A program made the position numbers and the translations under genes. From an uncultured Saprospiraceae bacterium (lineage in GTDB: Bacteria; Bacteroidota; Bacteroidia; Chitinophagales; Saprospiraceae), in NCBI GenBank assembly GCA_937928045.1, contig CALFWO010000033.1, positions 1-64,000 on the forward strand: a DNA stretch of 64,000 nt. The letters run 5' to 3'. The notes below the pieces were generated by a model. It worked only from the letters and a program-made list of their open reading frames with translations, made no database searches and was not told where the DNA came from. Each line of letters begins with the position of its first letter. Position 1 is the stretch's first letter. Shown piece after piece: positions 17,623-27,233 of this stretch.

Positions 17623-19653
17623 CTAATTATTTAGTGGAATTATGATGGTGTAGGTTGTTCCGTTCTCATTATTTATGTCAAGGTTGGCTTTTAACTTTTT
17701 GGCAAAGGATTTAATTAATCGCATGCCCAGTGACTTTGAATTATTTTTTGTTGCTTCCTTGCTAATTCCAATACCATTATCTTTTATCACCAAATCAAGC
17801 ATTTTATTTTGCTGTTTTAGTCGAACAGAAATTATTCCGGAATCTTTATCTGTGAACGCATGTTTGAACGCATTGCTAACTATTTCAGTAGTGATTAAGC
17901 CAAGCTGAACAGCCATGTCTAATTCAACATTCAGAAGATCAACTTTAGAATCGATAGTAATATCCTTTCCTTTTACAAAATAGGTATTGTCCAAGCTGTC
18001 TAATAAGTCAGAAAAATAGACTTGAAGGTTAACCGACTTTAGGTTTTCATCTCCATAAATATTTTTATGCAAAAGAGACATTGAAATAATTCTGGACTTA
18101 CTGGCAATAATCGCCTCTTTGGCCTTATCATTGGAAATGGTTCTTGATTGTAAGTTTAACAAAGAAGCAACCACTTGCATGTTGTTTTTTACTCGATGGT
18201 GAACTTCTTTTACTAAGAATTTATTCTCCTCCAGTGTTTCTTCTAGCTTTTTATTTTTGTCAATTAATAATTGGTTTAATTTTTTTCTTTGCGAATAAAA
18301 ATTCCAAAGCAACAATGCTGTCAAAAGAGCAATACCAAGTACGGCCAATAATAGATGCCTTAATTTCTTTTCTTGTCTAAGATTTTCTTCAACGGCTTGG
18401 TTTCTTTCATTCAATAGCGAAACTTGTTTCTCGTTTTCCTCTTGAATGATTTTCTTTTCGAGCTTTCCAACTCTATCTGCAATGTCTTCCTTGAAAATTT
18501 CTTTCCGAAGACTATCCGCTAGATACAAATCACTATAAGCTTTTTTATAACTACCTCTTTCAGCCATTTCAAGACTATAGGCTTCCGCCATATCTAAAAT
18601 ATTTTTTTTACGATTGGAGGCTATGTACAACGGTCGGAGCTTTTTAAGAGCGGCTAATGCTTCATCGTTACGGCGCAGTTTTTTTAAAGCTGCAAATTGG
18701 TATAAGTAAGCGTCACCTATATGTTCGGCGATTTTAGTTCTCTTTGACATCATCAATGAACTGTCAGCATAGGCTAATGCTGATTGGTATTCTCCTTTTC
18801 TAAGCGCCTTACTATGGGCAAAGGCATAACCATAGTTTCGAGTCTTAGGAGTTTTACTGTTGAGATATAGTGGGATAAAAATGGAGGAAAGTTCATCTGC
18901 TCTTTCAAATTTTTCTAGAGCTATTAGAGAAGAATGCAAATTGGCCATGATGCTTCTGACACGTCTTTTTTTTCCATTGGCCTTAAAATAGGCATCCAAG
19001 AATTCTTCCCCAATTTCAATTGCTTTGTTGTGATTTTCAATAACCCGATAAGCAATGATCAGTCGGTTGGTGACATCAAGTAGTTCCTCTACCGGCATTA
19101 AATTCAATTGGATGGAGCGTGCTGCATAAAGTTGTTCTATTCCTTTGTAAGGATTGCCCTGTACTCTTTGCAAATAACCGTAATGAATGTGCGCTTTAGC
19201 GAGATTAGCACTGTCTTTTGTTTCGGACCAATAGTTCACATTTTTTTTCATGTGCTTCTCGGCTAACTCAAAATTGCCGATATTAATATGGGCAAGCCCT
19301 AATCTCATCCCGCTTTGGATTCGAAGACTGTCAGAGTTAACCTTTTCTGAAAGTTGAAGGGCCCGTTGACCGTAGTAAAGACTTAGACTATCACTATACC
19401 TTAATATGTCCCAAGATAACTTGAGGTATCCACGAATCTTATTGGTATCAATAGTTTCTGCAATAATCCTTGATTCTTCTGTAAGATATTTCTGGTAATA
19501 TTTTTCAGAAAAGGAATTTTGATACTTTATAATTTCCTGAGCATTTATCAATATAGGACAAAGAAATAGAATTGTAATGAATATGGATTGCCTGAAAGCG
19601 TTGTCGGCTTTCATTCCTAAATAATTCCTTTGTGACTTAAAATTATATGACAT
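17623..19653 (-). CDS. TPR-containing sensor histidine kinase, HisKA_2 type
   Basis: Membrane histidine kinase, 676 aa. It has an N-terminal signal-like hydrophobic segment (about 23-38), a periplasmic TPR array (about 60-400), a charged coiled stretch, one transmembrane helix (about 441-459), then a HisKA_2 dimerisation domain with EVHHRVKNN (H485/H486, phosphoacceptor the H before R) and a HATPase_c domain: N-box EIVSNAFKHAF, G1 DNGIGIS, G2 SLGMRLI. Starts at ATG 19653, though the internal ATG at 19614 gives a cleaner signal peptide. No response regulator gene lies beside it, so its partner is elsewhere. It is divergent from the EamA transporter. Confidence 0.88.
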   Translation of the reverse strand: MSYNFKSQRNYLGMKADNAFRQSIFITILFLCPILINAQEIIKYQNSFSEKYYQKYLTEESRIIAETIDTNKIRGYLKLSWDILRYSDSLSLYYGQRALQLSEKVNSDSLRIQSGMRLGLAHINIGNFELAEKHMKKNVNYWSETKDSANLAKAHIHYGYLQRVQGNPYKGIEQLYAARSIQLNLMPVEELLDVTNRLIIAYRVIENHNKAIEIGEEFLDAYFKANGKKRRVRSIMANLHSSLIALEKFERADELSSIFIPLYLNSKTPKTRNYGYAFAHSKALRKGEYQSALAYADSSLMMSKRTKIAEHIGDAYLYQFAALKKLRRNDEALAALKKLRPLYIASNRKKNILDMAEAYSLEMAERGSYKKAYSDLYLADSLRKEIFKEDIADRVGKLEKKIIQEENEKQVSLLNERNQAVEENLRQEKKLRHLLLAVLGIALLTALLLWNFYSQRKKLNQLLIDKNKKLEETLEENKFLVKEVHHRVKNNMQVVASLLNLQSRTISNDKAKEAIIASKSRIISMSLLHKNIYGDENLKSVNLQVYFSDLLDSLDNTYFVKGKDITIDSKVDLLNVELDMAVQLGLITTEIVSNAFKHAFTDKDSGIISVRLKQQNKMLDLVIKDNGIGISKEATKNNSKSLGMRLIKSFAKKLKANLDINNENGTTYTIIIPLNN

Positions 19654-19659
19654 TTAGCA

Positions 19660-19688
19660 TTGATACTTGGTCAAATGTTGCACCTTTG
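19660..19688 (+). promoter_or_regulatory. probable promoter for the EamA transporter gene
   Basis: TTG at 19660-19662, 18 nt, then CACCTTTG at 19681-19688 (one base from TAnnTTTG). Transcription would begin about 10-15 nt before the TTG start codon at 19708. Confidence 0.5.
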
Positions 19689-19707
19689 ACAGACAAGATA
19701 CTGATAT

Positions 19708-20610
19708 TTGGAAAAGAAAGAACTACCGCTTATAATACTGGCCTTCGTCTGCATCTACATTATTTGGGGATCGACATACCTTTTTAATAAATTGTTGGTT
19801 GTAGAGCTTGCACCTTTCTTGATTGGAGCGGTAAGATTTACTATTGCTGGACTGGTCGTAGTGGTCTTATCTTTGGTTTTTTCTGATAATAAAGATATCA
19901 CAAAAGGGCAATTGTTGAACTGCGCAAAGGCCGGATTCTTTTTTCTTACCACCGGCAATGGAATAGCAATTTGGGCATTGCAATATATGGATACTGGTCT
20001 AGTTGCTTTATTGATCTCAGCTCAACCATTGGTCCTTATATTTATGATGCGATTATTGGAGAAAAAGAAGATTCAATTTCGCTCAATGGTAGGAATAGCC
20101 TTGGGTATACTTGGAATTTATTTATTGGTAAGCCAAAACTCTATTGAACAACATCCAAGACAATGGATGGGAATAATGGCAATCTTCATTTGTTTAATAT
20201 TTTGGGGCTATGGAAGTTTATTTGTAGCAAAAGCAAATCTACCAAGCAATTCCTTAATTTCTACAGGTTATCAAATGTTATTTGGCGGATTAATGATGAT
20301 ATTGATTAGTGTGCTACTGGGGGAAGATACCTCTAGGGTTTTAAGGTTAAGTGTGAATGGTCAGTGGTCAATGGTTTATTTAATACTCTTTGGTTCGATT
20401 GCGGCGTTTACTGCTTTTAATTATCTGCTTAAAAAAGTTTCTCCAGAAAAAGTGGCTACCAGTACCTATGTAAATCCTGTAGTCGCAATGATCTTAGGAG
20501 TTTGGTGGTTAGGGGAAAAGGTGTCCACCTTGTCACTAATTGCCTCCGTTATTTTGTTGTCAGGCGTATGGTTTATTAATTCAACTAAAAAGAAAATTGT
20601 AAAGGATTGA
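19708..20610 (+). CDS. EamA/DMT-family transporter
   Basis: Inner-membrane drug/metabolite transporter superfamily protein, 300 aa, with ten hydrophobic helices and two EamA repeats (about 10-140 and 155-290). Motifs include IWGSTYLFNK in TM1 and the second-repeat PVVAMILGVWWLGEKVS, typical of RhaT/YdcZ-like EamA members. Translation is taken from a TTG codon (19708-19710), since no ATG is available before TM1; the promoter position supports this. Substrate unknown, probably efflux of an amino acid or metabolite. Transcribed divergently from the kinase gene. Confidence 0.88.
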   Translation: MEKKELPLIILAFVCIYIIWGSTYLFNKLLVVELAPFLIGAVRFTIAGLVVVVLSLVFSDNKDITKGQLLNCAKAGFFFLTTGNGIAIWALQYMDTGLVALLISAQPLVLIFMMRLLEKKKIQFRSMVGIALGILGIYLLVSQNSIEQHPRQWMGIMAIFICLIFWGYGSLFVAKANLPSNSLISTGYQMLFGGLMMILISVLLGEDTSRVLRLSVNGQWSMVYLILFGSIAAFTAFNYLLKKVSPEKVATSTYVNPVVAMILGVWWLGEKVSTLSLIASVILLSGVWFINSTKKKIVKD

Positions 20611-20773
20611 AACAAGACCGAGGATTTTAGGCGCTTTGATCACCTTCAATGTTTTTTCTAAATGCGATAACCAAATTGTTTATTGACTTTAATTTTGCTT
20701 AGGTTAATACCGCTATTAGCTTAAATTACTCATTTAATTCCTATCTTAGTATATGTAGTCTAAAGTGAATTTT

Positions 20774-21643
20774 ATGCGCCTCATACTGTTACTTTTATTC
20801 ATTCAATCTTTTGTATCTGCTCAATCAGAATTTGCACCAATCGGTGCCGAGTGGTATTATCAGTATCAAGATTATATTTCTCCATATGGACTTGGATACT
20901 TTAAATATGAATGTGTTGGAGATAGTTTGGTAAAAGGTCAAGTCTGTAGACAAATTGAAAATATGAGAGTACAGTCCGATTCGACTGTCTTACCTGGTGC
21001 TCCAATATTTGTGTTTGAGCGAAATGATACGGTTTTTAGGTATTCCTATGAATTAGAAGACTTTCATATTTTAATGGACTATTCTGCAGAAGTGGGCGAT
21101 ACCCTTTTAATTCAACCAGGTTATATTAATATTCATAAGGATTCAATATTTGTTGTGGAAGAATTAACAACCGAAATTATTGACGGAGTCCCTTTGAAAA
21201 AATGGAGATTGAACACTGGAATTTGTGGTGTATATCAAGATTACTACGAAAAAATTGGTAGTCCGTTTGGTTTTGACCCTACGGCCTATTGTATCATAAT
21301 TGTTGATATTGATATTAAAATTAGATGTTATTCAGACAGTGAAATAAGTATCCAAATAATCGATAGTCCTTGCGACGGAATTCTTTCTAATGTTGAAGAA
21401 TTAAGTGTTGATAAACTGGAAATATATCCGAACCCAACTGATTCATATTTAAGCGTAAATTGGAATACTACATTGAAGTACGATATTGAATTGATCGGTC
21501 TTCAAGGAGAAGTTTTAAGTTTAATAACTGCAGCAGAAAGTGGAGTGACGCTCGACCTTGAAGATTTCAGAGCGGGTATATATTTAGTAAAGATCACTGA
21601 TGAATTTGGACGTTTTACACAACGTAAAATTATTAATCAATAG
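20774..21643 (+). CDS. secreted protein with T9SS type A sorting domain
   Basis: Function not recognised. An exported protein with signal peptide (first ~17 residues from the ATG at 20774; a GTG nine bases upstream is the alternative start). The middle (about 20-200) is a beta-rich domain found in other T9SS cargo, with several cysteines (including CGVYQDYYEKIG near 155). The last ~75 residues form a type A T9SS sorting domain, starting LEIYPNPTDS and ending GIYLVKIT...RKIINQ. It is expected to be cleaved at the CTD and anchored at the surface or released. A weak TATCTTAG -7-like element is at 20742-20749. Confidence 0.82.
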   Translation: MRLILLLLFIQSFVSAQSEFAPIGAEWYYQYQDYISPYGLGYFKYECVGDSLVKGQVCRQIENMRVQSDSTVLPGAPIFVFERNDTVFRYSYELEDFHILMDYSAEVGDTLLIQPGYINIHKDSIFVVEELTTEIIDGVPLKKWRLNTGICGVYQDYYEKIGSPFGFDPTAYCIIIVDIDIKIRCYSDSEISIQIIDSPCDGILSNVEELSVDKLEIYPNPTDSYLSVNWNTTLKYDIELIGLQGEVLSLITAAESGVTLDLEDFRAGIYLVKITDEFGRFTQRKIINQ

Positions 21644-21745
21644 AAGTAGGGTCGACGTTTTTAATTCTTAATAGGCGTTTTATCATTTATGAATATCCCC
21701 CAAAAGGGTGAGATATGTTACCACCTTGATGTTTAGCTTTGTAGA

Positions 21746-23326
21746 ATGAAAAAGCTATACGCACTTACCGCGCTATTTATTTTCGCCTTTAACAGTATTG
21801 TTTTGACGCAATCACTCCTAGAAGATTCATTGGCATTAGTTGCTATTTATGAAAACTGTGATGGAGTAAATTGGAGCGGGTCAGCTAACTGGTTAAACCA
21901 ACCTTTGGTAGAATGGGAGGGGATAAAGATTACATCGGGCCGTGTTTCAGAGTTAAAATTTATTGGCAAAGGATTGAAGAATTTCATGCCAGATAATATC
22001 TACGATCTAACTGCTTTGAAAATGTTGGAATTTAGAGAAGGAAATTGTGAATGGGAACTTAGTGATCAAGTAGAAAATTTCAAAGTTATGGAAGATTTAT
22101 TCTTGAATAGTTCGAAGTTGACCATCGATGATATGGCCGTCTTTTGTTTGGTGCCTAGTCTGAGTAGAATAATATTAACCGGTGCTCAAGGAACTATTGA
22201 TCTACCAGATTGTATAACCGAAATGCCCTTAACTAGATTAAGTCTTGGAGACATGGAATTTGAGCAAAGTACAATTCCTAAAAGCATCGGAAATTTTTCG
22301 GATATGAAAATCATGTCAATGCGGGACCTAGGCTTGACTGGTGAGATTCCAATTGAAGTTTGCAATTTAATGGACTTAAGATCATTTAACCTAAGTGAAA
22401 ATGATCTTTCAGGAACACTTCCAGAATGCTTTTTGTCTGAAGCAACTACGCAGGTAAACTTGATCGATTGCGGATTGTCCGGAGATTTTCCTTTTCAGTC
22501 TTTTGGACCAAACCTAGGGATTACTAATATCAACGGCAATAATTTTACTGGAGATATTGGTCTAATGCCAGATGCTCCTGGAGCTTATGGAATAAATTTT
22601 TCAGGCAATCAATTTTCAGGAACTTTTGATGCTTCAGTTTTTGATAAAGAATGGTTATTAAGGGTTTTGGTTAACAATAATAATCTTTCAGGATTGGCGA
22701 ATTGGTCAGGGTTTGGAGATAGAATGGCGGAGTTGGACGTTTCAGGCAATCGATTAAACTTTGATGATTTGGAGCAGGTCGATTTTGCGGATGATGTGGA
22801 GTTTTATTATGCTCCTCAACAAGTTTTGTATAAGGATACTTCCTATCAACTTTTAGTTGGTGAAAATATTTCTTTAAGCTGTGAAGCAGGAGGGACTAAC
22901 ACCAATTTCCAATGGTTTAGAAATGGGGAGGAAATAATTGATGCCAATAATGATGAATTGGTTTTAAACAATCTTCAAATTGCTGATTTGGGAGATTATC
23001 ACTGTGAGGCAACGAATGATAATTATCCTCTTCTTCAGTTAAAAACTGGAGTAAATTCTTTGTTAGTTACTAGTTCAATAAAGCAACCAAAGTTTATTGA
23101 ACTTTTGGCTTTTCCCAACCCCACTGAAAATAGAGTAGAAATACCCTATGATAATTCAATCGAAAGTTTCTCAATTATCAACTTTATTGGCCAGATTGTC
23201 AAAGCAGAAATTGCGATTGAAAAAAACAAAATTGTTGTTGATTTATCTAGTCAGTTTTCTGGCCAATATTATCTTTTGCTCCAAACTAAATCCGAAATAT
23301 TTAGAGTAAAATTGACTAAAATGTAA
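21746..23326 (+). CDS. secreted leucine-rich-repeat plus Ig-like protein with T9SS type A domain
   Basis: 526-aa surface protein. Signal peptide 1-21; plant-type LRR region (about 30-365) beginning with the DSLALVAIYENCDGVNW cap and repeats such as LTGEIPIEVCNLMDLRSFNLSENDLSGTLPE. A single Ig-like domain follows (about 375-440) with the Cys-Trp-Cys signature (SCEAGG, FQWFRNG, GDYHCEATND). A type A CTD ends the protein (LLAFPNPTEN to FRVKLTKM). The same LRR-Ig order begins the 1867-aa protein at 52254-57857. Probably a binding or adhesion protein. TAGCTTTG at 21734-21741 matches the -7 consensus but lies only 4 nt before the ATG, so the mRNA may be leaderless or the promoter is elsewhere. Confidence 0.85.
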   Translation: MKKLYALTALFIFAFNSIVLTQSLLEDSLALVAIYENCDGVNWSGSANWLNQPLVEWEGIKITSGRVSELKFIGKGLKNFMPDNIYDLTALKMLEFREGNCEWELSDQVENFKVMEDLFLNSSKLTIDDMAVFCLVPSLSRIILTGAQGTIDLPDCITEMPLTRLSLGDMEFEQSTIPKSIGNFSDMKIMSMRDLGLTGEIPIEVCNLMDLRSFNLSENDLSGTLPECFLSEATTQVNLIDCGLSGDFPFQSFGPNLGITNINGNNFTGDIGLMPDAPGAYGINFSGNQFSGTFDASVFDKEWLLRVLVNNNNLSGLANWSGFGDRMAELDVSGNRLNFDDLEQVDFADDVEFYYAPQQVLYKDTSYQLLVGENISLSCEAGGTNTNFQWFRNGEEIIDANNDELVLNNLQIADLGDYHCEATNDNYPLLQLKTGVNSLLVTSSIKQPKFIELLAFPNPTENRVEIPYDNSIESFSIINFIGQIVKAEIAIEKNKIVVDLSSQFSGQYYLLLQTKSEIFRVKLTKM

Positions 23327-23406
23327 GTTTAGAAGCCTTTATTGGTGAAAATTTTAACATTTCTGGTAATTTTGAGTAAACAAGTATTGGGACTCAAAAC
23401 GCCAGT

Positions 23407-25719
23407 TTGGTTAGAAAAATTACAAAGAGACTCTTGCTCTTATCATTGTTTAACATAAACTATATTAGTTTATGTTTAGGATCTGAATTGTTATCAAATT
23501 TGGACTCCTTAAATCAGTTGCTCTATTCGGAGCAAGAGGATTCCATTCGTCAAAATATTATACTCAAAATAATTGATCAACTTCCTTTCAATAATTTACA
23601 AGAAATAGAAAAGTACAAGAAGCAATATGTTCAAATCTCAGAAATCAATAATGAAGCACAGGGAATTGCTGAAGTTTACAAATTGATTGGAGAAAAGTAT
23701 CTTGATAACGGCAAGACAAAGGAAGCGGCTGAAACATTTTTTGAGTTCAAAGAAATCATGGCAGCGTCCCGAAACCAGGAAGGTTTGGCATATGCCACTT
23801 TTCTCTTAGGAACAGTTGCTTTGGAAATGGGAGCAGTAGAAGATGGTATACTTCAAATGAATGAATCATTGCAGATTTATAAAAATTTGCCAAAAGTATC
23901 TAAAGAGCAAGCCGGTGTTCAAAATTATTTAGGAATTTATCATAGGAACAAAGGAAATTATAATGAGGCAAAAAATTGGTTTGATAAATCTTTGCAAACT
24001 GCCCTTGAATTTAATGATTCTCAATTAGAGTCCAGTGTCTATAATAATATTGGCAGGTTGTATAGAAAAAAGGCCGTCTATGATTCAGCGCATAATTATT
24101 ATTTAAAATCCTTAGAGATAAATGAAAGGATGGATGACAAGAAGAATATTGCTTCGAGTTATAACAATCTTGGAAACATAGCGCAAATTTCAGGTGATCT
24201 CGAAAAGGCGCTGTCTTTTTATATTACCTCATTAGAAATAAAAGAGGAACTTGGTTTTCCACGAGGAATTGGGATAAGTTATCATAATATTGGTGCAGTT
24301 CGATTTGATCTTCAGGAATTTGGATTGGCCAAAAAAGATTTTGAGAAGTCTTTGGAAATTGCCAGCAAATTCGATTACAAATTTCTAGTCGTTCACAATT
24401 TTCTAAAATTGGGAAACGTAGAGAGGGAATTAGGAAATGTCCAGAAAGCAATTGAACTTCATTTAAAGGCGATAAAAAAATCAGAGGAACTAAATTTTGA
24501 ACAGGGCCAAATAGAGGGGAAGGCGTATTTGGGGGAAGATTATTTTATAAAAAAGGATTTTGGAAATGCATTGGACACTTATCAGTCGTGTTTGGCGATG
24601 GCTGAAAAAAATAATAGAAAAAATTATATCAGCATATCTTTGGTTTACATTGCCAAGTGTTTTATGGGTATTCAGGAGTTGACACGAGAAGGAGAAGAGA
24701 TTACGTTTGAAGAATTATTACAGAATAGAAATATTGAATCTTTGCTTTTAAGGGGTACGAGAATCGCCAAGGATATTGATGCTAAGGAAAACATGACTGC
24801 GTCATTTCAAGCTCTGCAAGAATTTTATAGGAGCAAAAATGAATATCAAAAAGAAGCTCAAGTAAGCAGGGAATATATGGCTTATCGAGATTCTATTTTT
24901 GAATTGCAGCGGGTGGAATCTATTGCTGAATGGAGCACCAAATACGAGACGGCGGAAAAGGAGAAAGAAATTTCTCTTTTAGAAAAGGAAAAAGAATTGC
25001 AAGAAGTGCGAGCGAAAAGTAGTCGAAATAAATTATTAGCAGGAATGGTCCTTCTCCTAATTATGAGTGGAGCAGGCTTGATCTACTTTAATCTTCAAAA
25101 TCAAATGAAGAGAAGGAAGCAGATCGAAAGTCTTAGAACCAAAATTTCAAGTGACTTACATGATGATGTCGGATCAATGCTTTCGGGTTTGGCTATGCAG
25201 GCAGAATTATTGCAAATTTCAATGCCAGAAGCTGATCAAGATAAACTGTTGAGAATAAGTACCATGGGTAGATCGGCCATGTCGAGAATGAGAGATGCAG
25301 TTTGGGCAATGGATGCTCGTAAAGATAAATTTTCAGATTTATTAGATAGAATGAACGAGTTTGCTGAGGAAACATTGGTGCAAGCTGACATTGCTTTTAA
25401 ACTAAATTATTCGGGTATTGATCAAGACAAGATCATAATGCCAGATGTTAGACAATCAATATACTTGATATTTAAAGAATCTTTAACGAACATCATCAAA
25501 CATGCTGAACCTACCAAAGTCGTTATATCACTAACGAATTCAAAAGATGATTTTTGTATGAGCATTAAGAACGACGGAGTCGTTCCTGATAAAAATTACA
25601 AATCTTCAGGCTTGGGAACCAGTAATATGAAAATGCGCGCAGAAAGTATCGGTGGTAGTATAACTTTCGATAAGTCGGATGGATTTGAAGTGTTGCTCAA
25701 ATCATCTCCTTTATCATAA
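23407..25719 (+). CDS. TPR-containing sensor histidine kinase, HisKA_3 (NarX/LiaS-like) type
   Basis: 770-aa membrane kinase. Signal peptide at the N-terminus, translated from TTG at 23407 because no ATG precedes it. A long periplasmic TPR array (about 60-500; repeats such as NYNEAKNWFDKSLQTA and YNNIGRLY), a coiled coil (about 510-545), one transmembrane helix (about 545-565), then HisKA_3 with phosphoacceptor H585 in DLHDDVGSMLSG, and HATPase_c with ESLTNIIKHA and the GLGTSNMKMRAE G-box. It is followed after 14 bp by its NarL-type response regulator. TPR-type kinases of this form sense unknown envelope signals in Bacteroidota. Confidence 0.9.
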   Translation: MVRKITKRLLLLSLFNINYISLCLGSELLSNLDSLNQLLYSEQEDSIRQNIILKIIDQLPFNNLQEIEKYKKQYVQISEINNEAQGIAEVYKLIGEKYLDNGKTKEAAETFFEFKEIMAASRNQEGLAYATFLLGTVALEMGAVEDGILQMNESLQIYKNLPKVSKEQAGVQNYLGIYHRNKGNYNEAKNWFDKSLQTALEFNDSQLESSVYNNIGRLYRKKAVYDSAHNYYLKSLEINERMDDKKNIASSYNNLGNIAQISGDLEKALSFYITSLEIKEELGFPRGIGISYHNIGAVRFDLQEFGLAKKDFEKSLEIASKFDYKFLVVHNFLKLGNVERELGNVQKAIELHLKAIKKSEELNFEQGQIEGKAYLGEDYFIKKDFGNALDTYQSCLAMAEKNNRKNYISISLVYIAKCFMGIQELTREGEEITFEELLQNRNIESLLLRGTRIAKDIDAKENMTASFQALQEFYRSKNEYQKEAQVSREYMAYRDSIFELQRVESIAEWSTKYETAEKEKEISLLEKEKELQEVRAKSSRNKLLAGMVLLLIMSGAGLIYFNLQNQMKRRKQIESLRTKISSDLHDDVGSMLSGLAMQAELLQISMPEADQDKLLRISTMGRSAMSRMRDAVWAMDARKDKFSDLLDRMNEFAEETLVQADIAFKLNYSGIDQDKIIMPDVRQSIYLIFKESLTNIIKHAEPTKVVISLTNSKDDFCMSIKNDGVVPDKNYKSSGLGTSNMKMRAESIGGSITFDKSDGFEVLLKSSPLS

Positions 25720-25733
25720 ACGAATAAAACCAA

Positions 25734-26375
25734 ATGGAACAAATTGATCTTGCTATAGTAGAAGATGATCCAGTAATTAAAGAAAGCCTGGAAACACTTT
25801 TCGAAATGAATCGAGCTATTCAACTAAAAAACGTTGCAGGTTCTGTGGAAGACTTTATTGCGGTATTTGATAAATTTAAATCTGATGATATCGGAATGGT
25901 TTTACTAGATATCGGTCTGCCAGGGATGTCAGGTCTGAAAGGGATATCCATTATTAAGGAAAAATTCCCAAATGCAGATATCGTGATGTTCACCACTTTT
26001 GAGGAAGAAGAAAAAATATTTGAAGCCTTATGCAAAGGAGCAACTTCTTATATCTCAAAAAGAACTTCTTTAATGAAGTTAACAGAAGCTTTATTTACAA
26101 TTAAGCGAGGAGGTTCTTATATGTCGCCATCGATTGCTCGGAAAGTGGTTCAATTTTTTGCTCCTAAACCTAAAGTAGAAAGTTCATCCTTATTAACTAG
26201 CCGCCAATTAGAAATTGTAGATAAGATTGTGGAAGGATTGAGTTACAAAATGGTGGCAGATAATTTATCAATCTCAATTGAAACAGTGAGATATCACATC
26301 AAAAAAATATATAAATTACTACATATTAATAGTAAAGGAGAACTAATAAAGAAAAGTTTAGATGGGGAATTATAG
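25734..26375 (+). CDS. NarL/LuxR-type response regulator
   Basis: 213-aa two-component regulator. The receiver domain (1-122) has the acidic pair D11-D12, phosphoacceptor D59 in VLLDIGLPGMSG, the conserved T/T in MFTTFEE and K in YISKRTS. The C-terminal LuxR-type HTH (about 150-210; LLTSRQLEIVDKIVEGLSYKMVADNLSISIETVRYHIKKIYKLL) is complete. Co-transcribed with the HisKA_3 kinase (14-bp gap), which is its evident partner. It converges with the exported-toxin-like cluster, 73 bp from the last gene of that cluster; whether it controls that cluster is unknown. Confidence 0.93.
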   Translation: MEQIDLAIVEDDPVIKESLETLFEMNRAIQLKNVAGSVEDFIAVFDKFKSDDIGMVLLDIGLPGMSGLKGISIIKEKFPNADIVMFTTFEEEEKIFEALCKGATSYISKRTSLMKLTEALFTIKRGGSYMSPSIARKVVQFFAPKPKVESSSLLTSRQLEIVDKIVEGLSYKMVADNLSISIETVRYHIKKIYKLLHINSKGELIKKSLDGEL

Positions 26376-26448
26376 CTGTTGGTTAGGTGCCGCTCATGCA
26401 TTAAGCAAAGTTGTTTTCCACAACAAACGTTGGTTTTAAAACTGAAAA

Positions 26449-27060
26449 TTAGAAGGGACCTTTGATTATTTGAGATTCAACTTCAAGTCTTAGATGTTGA
26501 TCATCTTTAAAGAAATATAACGTTCCATTTCCAAAATTAATTACGGTAGAATAGTTTTTCCAAATCGCAGGCCACCCCATCCAATTTTGTACAAGACCAA
26601 GAGTTTCATAACTATTTTCATTTCTATTGTAAAGAACATATTCATTGCCATAAAAGAAAGCAAAGATTTCTTTTTTCCAATAACAAACTGCATCTAACTG
26701 ACCTTTCCATTTATTTGGCAATCCAGTCCAGTCATTCCGCTCAATAACTGCAGAATTAACTAAATTATATAATAGATATTTTTGTTTTGTAAGTAATATC
26801 AGATGCTCAGAATCCCAGGCGGCAATTGCTTCTTGAATATTGTTAATACCAACTGATTTATTGTTTATTGATGATAAATTGAGAATTTTTGAAGCAGGTG
26901 AGTTTTCGAGTATGAAGTATTGAATGGTGTTAGCACTGAAGAAAACTAGATTGTTCTTGATTGGATTTACGCTGGTATCATTAATAATTTTATTGACTTT
27001 TTTTCTCAGAATTTTTTGTGCAAAAACATTGGTTTGAAGTTTAGCAATGAGTGTTAGCAC
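26449..27060 (-). CDS. small exported hemopexin-repeat protein
   Basis: 203-aa protein with a weak N-terminal signal (LIAKLQTNVFAQ, residues 4-15). Residues about 40-200 form hemopexin-like blades: QLDAVCYWKKEIFAFFYGNEYVLYN and the following TVINFGNGTLYFFKDDQHLRLEV match the blade pattern D-A-x(n)-Y-x-F-x-G-x-x-Y. The earlier blades are more diverged. The fold is the same as the N-terminal domain of the MACPF protein three genes upstream on the same strand, suggesting duplication or a decoy or partner subunit. It is last in the minus-strand cluster, 173 bp after the second proline-rich gene, with a 15-bp hairpin in that gap. It may therefore have its own transcript. Confidence 0.62.
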   Translation of the reverse strand: MLTLIAKLQTNVFAQKILRKKVNKIINDTSVNPIKNNLVFFSANTIQYFILENSPASKILNLSSINNKSVGINNIQEAIAAWDSEHLILLTKQKYLLYNLVNSAVIERNDWTGLPNKWKGQLDAVCYWKKEIFAFFYGNEYVLYNRNENSYETLGLVQNWMGWPAIWKNYSTVINFGNGTLYFFKDDQHLRLEVESQIIKGPF

Positions 27061-27167
27061 GTTGTATGGTTTTAACGATTATTAAGCAATTTTCAAATAA
27101 TTTATTTCTGTGGAGTGGTCAGGTAGTATATGTTTTGATTTTGTAGGGCTTTAATTTCTTGAGAAAA

Positions 27168-27213
27168 TTTGGAATTATAAGCATCTAATTTCTATGAAGC
27201 TTATAATTCCAAA
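27168..27213 (-). terminator. 15-bp perfect hairpin after the second proline-rich gene
   Basis: TTTGGAATTATAAGC (27168-27182) and its exact complement (27199-27213) enclose a 16-nt loop, just downstream of the stop at 27234 in the direction of transcription. Short T-rich sequence follows on the minus strand. It is a terminator or a transcript-stabilising stem. Confidence 0.55.
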
Positions 27214-27233
27214 AATCAAATCCTTAGTATTTA

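Noticed and set aside
25734-27060. Two-component pair as part of the MACPF cluster
   Set aside because: It is adjacent but on the opposite strand and convergent; nothing in the sequence links it to the palindromic promoters, so it is kept separate.
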